Shown: in pieces, positions 6,776 to 16,515 of the stretch | Numbering within the stretch: the first letter of the stretch is position 1 | How the letters are laid out: every line of letters begins with the position of its first letter | Source: Candidatus Hydrogenisulfobacillus filiaventi | GTDB taxonomy: Bacteria > Bacillota > Sulfobacillia > Sulfobacillales > R501 | Reading direction: 5' to 3' | Assembly: GCA_902809825.1 (NCBI GenBank) | Contig: LR778114.1 | Location: 558,001-622,000, forward strand | DNA length: 64,000 nt | Position numbers and translations under genes: made by a program | Notes under the pieces: model-generated | The model's input: only the letters and a program-made list of their open reading frames with translations | What the model was told of the DNA's origin: nothing | Databases searched by the model: none

Positions 6776-9049
6776 GTGGCTCTGCCGCACCAGGAAACCA
6801 TCGGGGAGAGCGGGATCAACCCCGCCGCCGTCACCCGTGTGCTGAAGCGGGCGTTGGGGGTGGTGTTGCTGGTGACCCTGGCCATCTTCATCTGGGGCAC
6901 CGTGCAGACCTATCAGGGGGCACCGCCCTTGCCCGCTCGCTTCGTGACCGCCGGCGGCCGCACGGTAATGACTGCAGCCGACATCACCGCCGGCAAGGCG
7001 GCCTTCCAGGAGGCCGACCTGATGGACTTCGGCAGCCTCTACGGCAATGGTTCCTATTTCGGCCCCGATTACACCGCCAAGCTGCTGGTGGCCCTCGGCA
7101 ACAGCGTAAAGGACAGCCTAGCCCTCCAGCGCTACGGGGTGCCCTTCCGGCAGCTGCCGGCTGCCCGCCAGGCCCTGGTCCGGCGGGCGATGCAGCATGC
7201 GCTGCAGACGGTGCACTTCGCGGGCGGCAATGTGGTGCTGGCGCCGGTGGTGGCGCAGGCCATGACCCGTCTGGCCGAGACTACCGCCCAGCAGTTGCTG
7301 CACAACAACTTCGCCGACGGCTGGTCGGCGGCCCGCTCCCTGAACCCGGTGAGCGCCCGCCAGCTGGGGGACTTTTTGGTCTATTCCGCCTGGACGACGG
7401 TGGCCCATCGACCTGGTACGACCTATTCCTACACCAACAACTGGCCTTATGAACCGCTGGTGGGCAATACCCCCACCCCGGCCACCTTCCTGTGGACCTG
7501 GGTGTCCATCGGTTTCCTGTTCCTGGCCATTGGGGCGGTGATGTACCTCTACCACAGCTACATTGCTCTACCCGACCGGGAACCCCGGACGGCGGCCCTG
7601 GCCGGATTTCCCGCCCTCACCCCCAGCCAGAAAAAGACCAGTAAGTACTTCGTGAGCGTGGCCCTCCTGTTCCTGCTCCAAATTGGGGCCGGCATGATCA
7701 TGGCCCACTACTACTCGGACCGGTCCAGCTTCTACGGCATCAATATCGACAGCTGGCTGCCATTCAACTTCCTCAAGGCGATGCACCTGCAACTGGCCAT
7801 CTTCTGGATTGCCATCTCCTGGATCGGGGCCGGCCTCTTCCTGGCCCCCTTCGTGGGCGGGGGCAAGGACCCCAAGGGACAGGGCCTGCTGGTGGACATC
7901 CTGTTTGTAGCCTTGTGGGTGGTGGGATTGGGAACCTTGTTCGGCCTTTACGCTGGCATCCGTGGCTGGCTGGGCGGCAACGCCTGGTTCTGGTTCGGTA
8001 ACCAGGGATTGGAGTACGACCAGCTGGGCCGCTTCTACCAGATCGCCCTCTTCATCGGCCTCTGGTTCTGGGTTTTCACCCTGGCCCGACCGCTGTGGCC
8101 GGCCCTTAAGGCCCGGAAAGGCTTGGGCAGCCTGGAGCATCTGCTGCTCTACAGTGCCATCTCCATCTCCTTCATGTATGTGTTCGGCATGTTCCCCGTC
8201 ACCTGGATCATGAATTCCTTCACCCTCACCGACTTCTGGCGCTGGTGGGTGGTGCACCTCTGGGTGGAGGGGACCTTCGAGTTCTTTGCGGTGGTGGTGA
8301 CGGCCTACCTGTTGATGGCCTGGGGTTTCATCTCCCGCCGCAACGCCGAGAACCTGACCTACTTCGAGATCATCCTCATCTTCCTGGGGGGTATCGTGGG
8401 CACCGGTCACCACATGTACTGGATCGGGGAGCCCTGGATCTGGCTCTCCCTGGGGAGCATGTTCTCCTTCTTGGAAGTGCTGCCCCTCATCCTGCTGGTG
8501 GTCGACACGGTGGAGCAGGCGCGCATCATGCGTCGGCAGGGGTCCTTCCCCCACCGGGTGGGCTACCTCTACCTACAGGGTTCCGCCTTCTGGAACTTTG
8601 TGGGGGCCGGGGTCTTCGGCGGCCTCATCAATGCCCCCCTCATGAACTACTACGAGCATGGCACCTTCCTGACCCTGGCCCATGCCCATGCCGCCATGTT
8701 CGGGGCCTTCGGGCTCCTGGGCCTGGCCCTGGTCTACTTCGCCCTCCGCTACCAGGTGGGGGAGGAAGGCTGGGGGGAACGGGCCGCGGTCTGGGCCTTC
8801 TGGCTCTTCAACGCCGGGATTGTGCTCTGGCTCCTGCTCAACTTCTGGCCCATCGGCTTCCAGCAGCTGATGGCGGTCTACCAGCACGGCTACGCTTACG
8901 CCCGCAGCCTGGCCTTCTACAATACCACCGTGCTCTGGCAGTGGCTGCGCCTGCCCGGGGACATCCTCTTCGGGGTGGGGGCGTTGGTGATGGGTCTGGA
9001 CTGGGTGGTCAAGGTCCGGCGGGCGGCGCGGCGCACGGCCCGTTCCTGA
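6776..9049 (+). CDS. norZ: Quinol-dependent nitric oxide reductase (qNOR)
   Basis: A 757-residue membrane enzyme of the haem-copper oxidase superfamily that reduces two NO to N2O using quinol. The N-terminal 240 residues form the periplasmic cytochrome-c-like extension specific to qNOR (YGNGSYFGPDYTAKLL) without a haem-binding CxxCH. About twelve hydrophobic segments follow. The active-site ligands are visible in HLWVEGTFEFFAV (non-haem iron His and Glu), GTGHHMYWIG (paired His) and AHAHAAMFGAFG (haem b/b3 His). The GTG at 6776 has GAAGGGGGC upstream; the frame is open 32 codons further but without a better site. It is transcribed alone, and a strong hairpin follows. Role: NO detoxification or denitrification. 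Confidence 0.92.
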   Translation: MALPHQETIGESGINPAAVTRVLKRALGVVLLVTLAIFIWGTVQTYQGAPPLPARFVTAGGRTVMTAADITAGKAAFQEADLMDFGSLYGNGSYFGPDYTAKLLVALGNSVKDSLALQRYGVPFRQLPAARQALVRRAMQHALQTVHFAGGNVVLAPVVAQAMTRLAETTAQQLLHNNFADGWSAARSLNPVSARQLGDFLVYSAWTTVAHRPGTTYSYTNNWPYEPLVGNTPTPATFLWTWVSIGFLFLAIGAVMYLYHSYIALPDREPRTAALAGFPALTPSQKKTSKYFVSVALLFLLQIGAGMIMAHYYSDRSSFYGINIDSWLPFNFLKAMHLQLAIFWIAISWIGAGLFLAPFVGGGKDPKGQGLLVDILFVALWVVGLGTLFGLYAGIRGWLGGNAWFWFGNQGLEYDQLGRFYQIALFIGLWFWVFTLARPLWPALKARKGLGSLEHLLLYSAISISFMYVFGMFPVTWIMNSFTLTDFWRWWVVHLWVEGTFEFFAVVVTAYLLMAWGFISRRNAENLTYFEIILIFLGGIVGTGHHMYWIGEPWIWLSLGSMFSFLEVLPLILLVVDTVEQARIMRRQGSFPHRVGYLYLQGSAFWNFVGAGVFGGLINAPLMNYYEHGTFLTLAHAHAAMFGAFGLLGLALVYFALRYQVGEEGWGERAAVWAFWLFNAGIVLWLLLNFWPIGFQQLMAVYQHGYAYARSLAFYNTTVLWQWLRLPGDILFGVGALVMGLDWVVKVRRAARRTARS

Positions 9050-9064
9050 GCCGGTGCGCCGGCA

Positions 9065-9097
9065 GGCGGGCCGCCCCCAGGGGGCGGCCCCGCTTTT
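9065..9097 (+). terminator. Rho-independent terminator after norZ
   Basis: A very GC-rich hairpin, GCGGG-CCGCCCCC paired with GGGGGCGGCCCCGC with one bulged base, is followed by TTTT. It lies 16 bases after the norZ stop and should end that transcript before dut. Confidence 0.7.
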
Positions 9098-9161
9098 GTG
9101 CGGCGGGGGCAGGAATCCGGGCCCCGGCTGCCGAAACACCCCCGGGGAAAGGAGGCGACGC

Positions 9162-9623
9162 ATGGGACGGCGGTTTGCGGTGGTCTCCGCCTATCAGGGC
9201 CGGGGGGTGACCCTGCCCCGGCGGCATACGCCCCAGGCGGCGGGGTACGACCTGGCGGCAGCGGAGACGGTGGTCATCGCCCCCGGGGAGGTGGCCCTGG
9301 TGCCGACCGGCCTTAAGGCCTACTTGGAGCCGGGGGAGGTGCTGAAGGTCTATATCCGGAGCTCCCTGGCCGTGCGCCGGCGGCTGACCATGGCCAACGG
9401 CGTGGGGATCATTGATGCCGACTATGTGGACAATCCCGACAACGAGGGCCACATCCTGCTGGCGCTCGAGAACCGGGGCACGGATCCCCAGGTGGTGGAG
9501 GCGGGGGAGCGGGTAGCGCAGGGCATCTTCGAGCGCTACCTGACCGTGGATGAGGATGCCCCTGCGGGCGACGGGCGCAGCGGCGGCTTCGGCAGTACCG
9601 GTTCCGGAGCCGCCGGCCGGTAG
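9162..9623 (+). CDS. dut: dUTP diphosphatase
   Basis: A 153-residue trimeric-type dUTPase, which hydrolyses dUTP to dUMP and pyrophosphate, keeping uracil out of DNA and supplying dTMP synthesis. The family motifs are in order: AAGYDLAA (motif 1), RSSLAVR (motif 2), NGVGIIDADYVDNP (motif 3, with the catalytic Asp and uracil-pocket Tyr), GERVAQGIF (motif 4) and the C-terminal glycine-rich GGFGSTG (motif 5). The length is normal. ATG at 9162 has an AAAGGAGGCG site. Its last 88 bases overlap the 3' end of the convergent methyltransferase gene, an unusually long antisense overlap that includes motif 5. Confidence 0.92.
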   Translation: MGRRFAVVSAYQGRGVTLPRRHTPQAAGYDLAAAETVVIAPGEVALVPTGLKAYLEPGEVLKVYIRSSLAVRRRLTMANGVGIIDADYVDNPDNEGHILLALENRGTDPQVVEAGERVAQGIFERYLTVDEDAPAGDGRSGGFGSTGSGAAGR

Positions 9624-10243
9624 AAGAGCACCAGCATGCTGTCGCCGGCCCGGCGCCGGAGGACGGGCCGGAACCCGGCCGGGGCCAGGGCGGCCTCCAG
9701 GCGCGGGAAGGCGTCCCGCCCGGGAAGGTCGCAGAGGATGCGGGCGGCGGGGGTGAGCAACGGCAGCAGGCGGTAGAAGAACGCCGCCCAGTCCCGGATC
9801 CCGGGCAGGATGCCCAGCACCACCAGCACCTGGTAGCCGGCCGGCAGGGGCAGGGGCCGCCGGAAGTCGGCCGCCACCCAGGTTACCCGCTGTCGATGCC
9901 CTGTCAGCCGCCGGCGGGCCCGTTCCAGCATGGCCGGGGACCAGTCGACCCCGGTGACGGTGCCCCGGAAACGGGGATGGGCCAGGAGGGCCGCCTCCAG
10001 GGCACCGGTGGCACAGCCCAGGTCGAGGACGGAGGCCTCGGGGGCGGCATGGGCCAACAGGTGGGCGGCCAGGGTCACGCGGGCGAAACCGGGGGCCTCC
10101 CACCAGCGGGCGAGCAGGGAATAGACCGCCCGCAGCAGGAACTTGCCCCCGTAGCGGGCCTCGGTCAGCCAGAGGTAGCCGGCCAGGCCGGCCGTTCCCA
10201 GCACGAAGGCTACGAGGGGAGGCAGCCAGCGGGTCCAGGTCAT
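9536..10243 (-). CDS. Class I SAM-dependent methyltransferase with an N-terminal membrane anchor
   Basis: A 235-residue protein starting with one hydrophobic helix (about residues 8-26, LPPLVAFVLGTAGLAGYLWL), followed by a Rossmann methyltransferase domain. Motif I is VLDLGCATGALEAALLA, the acidic residue that binds the ribose is in VTGVDWSP, and motif II is WVAADFRRP. The C-terminal 25 residues are Pro/Ser-rich and overlap the end of dut in antisense, suggesting a readthrough-derived tail. The substrate is unknown; small anchored methyltransferases of this type often act on quinones, lipids or small molecules. It diverges from the carboxypeptidase gene, with about 100 bases between the starts. 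Confidence 0.75.
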   Translation of the reverse strand: MTWTRWLPPLVAFVLGTAGLAGYLWLTEARYGGKFLLRAVYSLLARWWEAPGFARVTLAAHLLAHAAPEASVLDLGCATGALEAALLAHPRFRGTVTGVDWSPAMLERARRRLTGHRQRVTWVAADFRRPLPLPAGYQVLVVLGILPGIRDWAAFFYRLLPLLTPAARILCDLPGRDAFPRLEAALAPAGFRPVLRRRAGDSMLVLFYRPAAPEPVLPKPPLRPSPAGASSSTVR

Positions 10244-10344
10244 CGGGCTTCACCTCAATGCGGCCGGTCCGGCGCCACCTTTTCCTCCCACTGTACGTTC
10301 CCGGATCGCGGGAACCAAGCGCAATCCGGGAAGGAGGCGGGCTG

Positions 10345-11562
10345 ATGGCGGACCGGACACGGAGGCGCCGCCGGCGGGCCCGGCGCCGGCGGCTGCGGGC
10401 GCGCTGGGGGATGCTGGCGGGGATGGCGGCATGGGGGGCGCTGCTGGCCGCGGCCCCGCGGCCGGGTCGGCCGCAGCTGACGGTGCCGGCCCGCATGGCC
10501 GGCCTGGCGCCCGAGCAGGCCCCCCGGTTTCACACCGCGGCCCGGGGCGCCGAGCTGGCGGTGCTGGGCGGGCCGGTGCTGTTCCGGCTGCGCGCGCGTG
10601 CCCCCCGCCCGATCGCTTCGGTTACCAAGGTCATGACCGCCTACCTGACCCTCCGGCACCTGGGACACGGGCTGGGCCGCCGCGACCGGGTCGCCCTAGC
10701 GGCAGCGGACGTGGAGGATTACGACCAGGGCCTGCCCCACGACGACTCCGAGGTGGCGATGCATCCCGGGGAGCAGGTGACCGTGGCCGACCTCCTATGG
10801 GCGCTCATGCTGCCCTCGGCGGATGATGCCGCCTGGGCCCTGGCCCGGGTGGATGCCGGCAGCGCCCGCGCCTTCGTGGCGGAGATGAACGCCACCGCCC
10901 GCCGGTTGGGGCTCCGGGCCACCCGCTACGCGGACCCGGACGGGGTCCGCCCCGGCAGCCGTTCCGATCCCGCCGACCTGGTGCGGCTGGTGGAGGACGC
11001 CTGGCGGCTGCCCGCCTTCCGGGAGCTGGCGGGGGTCGCCCGTCACCGGGCGGGGCCTTTCGGTACCCTGACCAACCTTAACCGGCTGCTGGGACAGGAC
11101 GGGGTGGTGGGGGTCAAGACGGGCTGGACCCCGGCGGCCGGCAGCTGCCTGGCCTTCGTGGGCGAGCGGCATGGACTCACCCTGGTGGGAGTGGTGCTGG
11201 GGGAGCCGCACTTCAGGGGCATGTTCCGGGATGTGGCGGGCCTGCTCAACACCGGCTACCGCCTGCCCCGCCGCCTGGTGGTGCGGGCGGGTGAGCGGGT
11301 GGCCCGCCTGCCCCTGCCGGGCCCGGGCGGCGCTTCGGTCCCGCTGGTGGCCGCGCACAGCCTCCAGCTGGTGCTGACCGCGCCCTGGCTGTCCCTGCGG
11401 GTGGAATCCCTGGCGGTGCGGCTGCCGTTGCGGGCCGGCACCCCGGCGGCGGAGCTGGTGGTGTCCCAGCCCGGCTGGCCGGCCCGGCGGGTGCCGCTGC
11501 TGGCGGCGTGGGGCTACCGCCCGCCCTGGTGGCTCTGGCCGGCGCGCTGGTGGGGGGCCTGA
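10345..11562 (+). CDS. D-alanyl-D-alanine carboxypeptidase (DacA-type), SxD variant
   Basis: A 405-residue S11-family peptidase that trims the terminal D-Ala from peptidoglycan pentapeptides. The nucleophile motif SVTK is at residues 92-95 and the KTG motif is in VVGVKTGWTP. The middle motif, normally SxN, reads SAD (PSADDAAWA), so Asp replaces the usual Asn. An extremely Arg-rich stretch (MADRTRRRRRRARRRR) precedes the hydrophobic segment near residues 22-40, an anchor or signal with an unusually positive N-region. ATG at 10345 follows GGAAGGAGG. The C-terminal domain is the usual beta-rich PBP5 type. It overlaps the convergent second carboxypeptidase by 49 bases. Confidence 0.8.
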   Translation: MADRTRRRRRRARRRRLRARWGMLAGMAAWGALLAAAPRPGRPQLTVPARMAGLAPEQAPRFHTAARGAELAVLGGPVLFRLRARAPRPIASVTKVMTAYLTLRHLGHGLGRRDRVALAAADVEDYDQGLPHDDSEVAMHPGEQVTVADLLWALMLPSADDAAWALARVDAGSARAFVAEMNATARRLGLRATRYADPDGVRPGSRSDPADLVRLVEDAWRLPAFRELAGVARHRAGPFGTLTNLNRLLGQDGVVGVKTGWTPAAGSCLAFVGERHGLTLVGVVLGEPHFRGMFRDVAGLLNTGYRLPRRLVVRAGERVARLPLPGPGGASVPLVAAHSLQLVLTAPWLSLRVESLAVRLPLRAGTPAAELVVSQPGWPARRVPLLAAWGYRPPWWLWPARWWGA

Positions 11563-12521
11563 GCTGCGGCCTGAGCCGCCTCCTGGCGGGCGACGTACTG
11601 AAAGCCCCAGTTGAGTACCTTCTCGGCATCGGCGTTTTCAGGCGGGAAGCCGTAACGGGCGTGCATCAGCACCCCCAGCAGGGTGACCGGGCGGCCATCC
11701 ACCTCCCGGCGGGCGGCGAAGACCACGTTAAACCCGGCTGCGTCGGTCCAGCCGGTCTTGATACCGATGACGGAAGGGTCCAGGAACAGCAGCTGGTTCA
11801 GGTTCCAGACATTGCGGTTCTCGGGCAGGGAGATGTGACGGGTGGCCACCACCTGCCGGAAGACCGCATTGGTCATGTCGCGCATGGCCAGGATGGAAAG
11901 GTCCCAGGCGGTGCCCCGGGATTGCGGGGACAGGCCGTCGGGATCGGCGAAGTGCGCCTGCTCCAGCCCCAGCCGCTGCGCCTCCTGGTTCATCTGGGCC
12001 ACGAAGGCCGCCTCCGACCCCGCTTCCGCCTGGGCCAGGGCCACCGCCGAGTCGTTGGCCGAGGCCAGCATCAGGGCGTACAGCAGCTGATGCACGGTGA
12101 ACTTCCGGCCCACCTGCATCCGGATGTCGGAGCCGCCGGTGGCGGCCGCCAGGGGGCTGACGGTCACGGTGGCGTTGAGCGGCAGGTGGTGCAGCACCAG
12201 GTAGGCGGTCATGAGCTTGGTGGTGGATGCCAGCGGACCCGCCTGGTGCGGATGCAGCGCCCAGATAAGTTGATGGGTGTTGAGGTTCCACAGCACCCCC
12301 GAGGTCTCCCCGATGGGGAAGGGCAGGGTAGGGGAGGTCCAGGTCGCCTGCTGCGGCCCGTCCGCCATGAGGGCCGGGCCCGGCGGCGGTGCCGGCCGGG
12401 CCGGCCGGGGGGTGGCTCCCGAGGTCCGGGACCCGATCCAGGCCGAGGCCAGCAGGGCGGCGATAAAGATGCCCGCGCCCAGGGCAGGGCGCCGGGCCGG
12501 TTTCCGGCGTGCGGCTAACAC
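11514..12521 (-). CDS. D-alanyl-D-alanine carboxypeptidase (DacA/DacF-type)
   Basis: A 335-residue S11 peptidase with all canonical motifs: STTK with the catalytic Ser at 99, SAN at 154-156 (ASANDSA), and KTG within IGIKTGWTDAAGF. A signal or anchor helix lies at residues 14-30 after an Arg/Lys-rich start, then a Pro-rich linker. It is shorter than the neighbour because it lacks the C-terminal beta domain. The start is GTG at 12521, preceded by AGGAGG at 10 bases; an ATG in another frame lies between them. Two such enzymes tail to tail suggest a partial duplication or separate vegetative and sporulation roles, which cannot be decided here. Confidence 0.88.
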   Translation of the reverse strand: MLAARRKPARRPALGAGIFIAALLASAWIGSRTSGATPRPARPAPPPGPALMADGPQQATWTSPTLPFPIGETSGVLWNLNTHQLIWALHPHQAGPLASTTKLMTAYLVLHHLPLNATVTVSPLAAATGGSDIRMQVGRKFTVHQLLYALMLASANDSAVALAQAEAGSEAAFVAQMNQEAQRLGLEQAHFADPDGLSPQSRGTAWDLSILAMRDMTNAVFRQVVATRHISLPENRNVWNLNQLLFLDPSVIGIKTGWTDAAGFNVVFAARREVDGRPVTLLGVLMHARYGFPPENADAEKVLNWGFQYVARQEAAQAAAQAPHQRAGQSHQGGR

Positions 12522-12618
12522 CCGTCATCGGCCTCCTGCGATTGCATATCCCAACACTATTCGCGTTTGCAGATAGGATACCGGATTCCCCGACTGCCCC
12601 CAGGGGGGCGGAGCCGGC

Positions 12619-13047
12619 TCAGGCCGGCCCCGCCCGGCCGTCGGCCCCGGTACGGAACTGCGCCCACCATTCCGGGTGGGCCTCGGCGTACGCCACCAGG
12701 GCGGCGATGCGGGCCAGGCTTTCCGGGCCGACATGATGCTCGATTCCTTCGACATCGTGCCACACCAGACGGGCATCGGCCACACCCAAAAGGTGCAGGA
12801 AATGTTCCAGGATTTCATGCCGGCGCAGGAGACGCAGCCCCTGGCTCCGCCCCTGGGGGGTGAGGGTGAGGCCCCGGTAGCGCTCCACCGCCAGCAGGCC
12901 CAGCTCGTGCAGGCGGCGGGTCATCTTGCTGACCGAGGCCCGGCTCACCCCCAGCAGGGCGGCGATGTCGCTGACCCGGGCGTAGCCCTTTTCCGCCGTC
13001 AGGCGCCAGATGGCCTCCAGGTAGTCCTCCTGACTGGGTGTGGCCAT
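12619..13047 (-). CDS. mntR: Manganese-responsive DtxR-family repressor MntR
   Basis: A 142-residue regulator closely matching B. subtilis MntR, which represses manganese uptake genes when Mn(II) is bound. The winged helix-turn-helix is in GYARVSDIAALLGVSRASVS and the wing is in ERYRGLTLTPQG. All metal ligands are conserved: Asp8 and Glu11 in SQEDYLEAI, His77 in RRHEIL, and the DVEGIEHH cluster (Glu100, Glu103, His104). ATG at 13047 puts Asp at position 8 exactly as in B. subtilis and has a GGGAGGCGG site, so longer upstream extensions are rejected. No Mn transporter is in the window, although a CDF exporter lies 1.1 kb away. Confidence 0.92.
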   Translation of the reverse strand: MATPSQEDYLEAIWRLTAEKGYARVSDIAALLGVSRASVSKMTRRLHELGLLAVERYRGLTLTPQGRSQGLRLLRRHEILEHFLHLLGVADARLVWHDVEGIEHHVGPESLARIAALVAYAEAHPEWWAQFRTGADGRAGPA

Positions 13048-13152
13048 TGCCCCGCCTCCCGTCCGGCCCTGACCCGCTTTGTCCACCCCTTCACCTTCAG
13101 CGTATGTCAAGGTTCGGGAAACGATACAGAGCGAGGGGCAGGGATGGCGTTT

Positions 13153-13160
13153 GCTATACT
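13153..13160 (+). promoter_or_regulatory. Possible extended -10 promoter for the glycosyltransferase
   Basis: TGCTATACT forms an extended -10 element with no good -35. A start near 13167 would leave a 40-base leader before GTG 13207, which supports that start codon over ATG 13144. Confidence 0.35.
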
Positions 13161-13206
13161 GGGGCTGACGTCCGGGCGTCCGACGGCGGACGGGAGGCAG
13201 ACCGGG

Positions 13207-14196
13207 GTGCACGCGGAGATCAGGGTATCGGTGGTCATTCCCGCCTACAATGCCCGGCAGGCGCTGCTGCGGGCGCTGGCGGCCCTGGCCCGCCAGCGGC
13301 GGCTGCCGGACGAGGTGGTGGTGGTGGACGACGGCTCCACCGACGGCACCGCCGCGGCGGCGCAGGGGCTGGCGCTGCCCTTCCCGCTGCGGGTGGTGAG
13401 CCAGGCCCACCAGGGGCCGGGCGCGGCTCGCAACCGGGGGGTGGCGCTGGCCCGGTATCCGGTGGTGGCGTTTACCGATGCGGATGCGGTGGCCCGCCCC
13501 GACTGGCTGGCGGAGGGACTGGCCCCCTTCGCCGACCCGGCGGTGGTGGGGGTGGAGGGCAAGGTGGTGGACGACGCCGGTGCCCCGCCCACGGTCTTCA
13601 CCCACCAGATCCGGAACCTGTACGGCGGCCGGTTCCTGACCTGCAACATGTTCTACCGCCGGGAGGCCATCCTGGCGGTGGGCGGGTTCCGCTCCGCGTT
13701 CCGCGAGGACTCCGACCTCGCCTTCAGCGTGCTGGAGCGGGGGTGGCGTATTGTGTTTGCGCCTCGGGCGGTGGTAGACCATCCGCCCCGGCAGGCGGGA
13801 TGGCGGGAGCAGGTGGCCCAGGCGCGCAAGCGGCGGCATGACGCCCTGCTTTGGCGGCAGCATCCGCGGTGCGCCCAGGCCTATCTGGGATCCCTCTTCC
13901 CGGCCAGCGAGCTGCTGGTGACCGGCGGGGAGGCAGCTTTGCTGGCGGGGCTTTGGTGCGGTCCCTGGTCGGGGCCGGGGCCAGGCCTGTTGTGGGCCGG
14001 CGGCTGGCTGGCCCTGGCCCTGGGCCTGCCGCGGGTGGTGGCGGCCGGCCTGGAAGGGCGCCGCTTTGGGGGGTGGGACTATCTGTATGTGTGGCTGTCG
14101 GCGCTGGTCCTGACCCCGCTCAATCAGGTCTACCGCCTGTGGGGCTGGTTGAAGCCGCCGCCGCGGCTGGCCCGGTTGCCGCTGGAGGCCCGCTAG
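13207..14196 (+). CDS. Family 2 glycosyltransferase, membrane associated
   Basis: A 329-residue GT-A enzyme. The N-terminal nucleotide-sugar domain begins RVSVVIPAYNAR and contains VVVVDDGSTDGT and the DxD-like FTDADAVARPDW. The acceptor region has REDSDLAFSVLERGW, the [ED]D motif typical of inverting GT2 enzymes. Two hydrophobic segments near residues 235-275 and one at about 295 anchor the C-terminus. The donor and acceptor are not evident. I prefer GTG at 13207 (GGGAGGC upstream) because the fold starts immediately after it and a promoter-like element lies between it and ATG 13144. It is divergent from mntR and overlaps the convergent CDF gene by 4 bases. Confidence 0.8.
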   Translation: MHAEIRVSVVIPAYNARQALLRALAALARQRRLPDEVVVVDDGSTDGTAAAAQGLALPFPLRVVSQAHQGPGAARNRGVALARYPVVAFTDADAVARPDWLAEGLAPFADPAVVGVEGKVVDDAGAPPTVFTHQIRNLYGGRFLTCNMFYRREAILAVGGFRSAFREDSDLAFSVLERGWRIVFAPRAVVDHPPRQAGWREQVAQARKRRHDALLWRQHPRCAQAYLGSLFPASELLVTGGEAALLAGLWCGPWSGPGPGLLWAGGWLALALGLPRVVAAGLEGRRFGGWDYLYVWLSALVLTPLNQVYRLWGWLKPPPRLARLPLEAR

Positions 14197-15125
14197 CGGG
14201 TGGGGCCACCGCAGGGGGCGCAGTCGGGCCCGTTGCCGGCCTCCAGCTGCAGGGTGACGTGGGTGATGCCGAAGCGGTGGTCGAGGAGGTCCTGCAGGCG
14301 GCCCAGCACCGCCTGGCCGCCATCGGCGGCCAGGGCGGCGGCGGTCACCCGCACATGCGCGGAGAGGGCGGGAAATCCGGGCTTTAAGGCCCACAGGTGC
14401 AGGTGGTGCACCTCCTCCACCCCCTCCACCTCCCGCATGGCGGCGCGCACCGCAGCCGGGTCCAGGCCCGCCGGTACGCCCTCCATGAGGATGTTGAGGC
14501 TGTCACGGCCTACCGACCAGGCGGCGTGCAGCACCGCCAGCCCGATGCCGGCTGCGGCTAGGGCGTCCCAACCTCCCCAGCGGGTGAGCGCCACCAGCAG
14601 GGCGGCCAGCACGATGCCGGCCGAGCCCACGGTGTCCCAGAAGGCGTGCAGGAAGAGGGCGCGCACATTGAGGTCGCGTCCGGCGGTGGGGGACAGCACC
14701 CAGGTGATGAGGAGGCCGAAGCCGATGGCCCCCGCTGCCAGGGCGGCCACCGGCCCCGGATCCACCGCTTCGGGCCGCAGCACGTGCACGGCGCCTTCCC
14801 CCACCAGGGTGGCCCCGATGAGTCCCAGCAGCAGGGCGTTGAGGAAGCCGGCGATGATGCCGCTGCGGTGGTAGCCGTAGGACAGGCGCTGGGTTGGGGG
14901 GGCATCCTCCACCCGTGCGGCCCAGAAGCCGAGGGCCAGGGCTATGCCGTCGGAGAGCAGGTGACCGGCATTGGACCACAGGGCTAGGCTGTGCGCCCAC
15001 CAGCCGCCCAGCGCCTGCGCCAGGGCGGCGGCCAGGGTGAGCGTCAGGGCCCAGCCCAGCCGGCGGGCGGAAAGGGAGGGAGCCGGCGCGGAATGGGAGT
15101 GGGAATGGGTGGATGCCCCGGCCAC
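14193..15125 (-). CDS. Cation diffusion facilitator (Zn/Co/Cd efflux)
   Basis: A 310-residue CDF transporter, which exports divalent metal in exchange for protons. The N-terminus is His/Ser-rich (STHSHSHS). Six transmembrane helices follow, with metal-site residues His55 and Asp59 in NAGHLLSDG (TM2) and His160 and Asp164 in LHAFWDTVGS (TM5). This HD-HD pattern is characteristic of zinc-type members. A cytoplasmic domain follows (EVEGVEEVHHLHLWALKPG), ending in a CAPC pair. The start is GTG at 15125 with an AAAGGGGGG site. Transcription may start from the extended -10 TGCTATCAT on the minus strand near 15180. The distance to mntR makes manganese an alternative substrate. Confidence 0.88.
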   Translation of the reverse strand: MAGASTHSHSHSAPAPSLSARRLGWALTLTLAAALAQALGGWWAHSLALWSNAGHLLSDGIALALGFWAARVEDAPPTQRLSYGYHRSGIIAGFLNALLLGLIGATLVGEGAVHVLRPEAVDPGPVAALAAGAIGFGLLITWVLSPTAGRDLNVRALFLHAFWDTVGSAGIVLAALLVALTRWGGWDALAAAGIGLAVLHAAWSVGRDSLNILMEGVPAGLDPAAVRAAMREVEGVEEVHHLHLWALKPGFPALSAHVRVTAAALAADGGQAVLGRLQDLLDHRFGITHVTLQLEAGNGPDCAPCGGPTR

Positions 15126-15243
15126 GATCCTGTGCCCCCCTTTCCCTACGTGCGCGATTGCGGAGGACCGTCGTTTTCATGATAGCAGAGGCGCCGGGGC
15201 CGGACCCGGGCCGGATGGGCGGGCCGGTTGCCCGGAGCGGTAA

Positions 15244-16494
<1,251 letters not shown>

Positions 16495-16515
16495 GCGCCG
16501 GCGGCTAAAGGGGGC

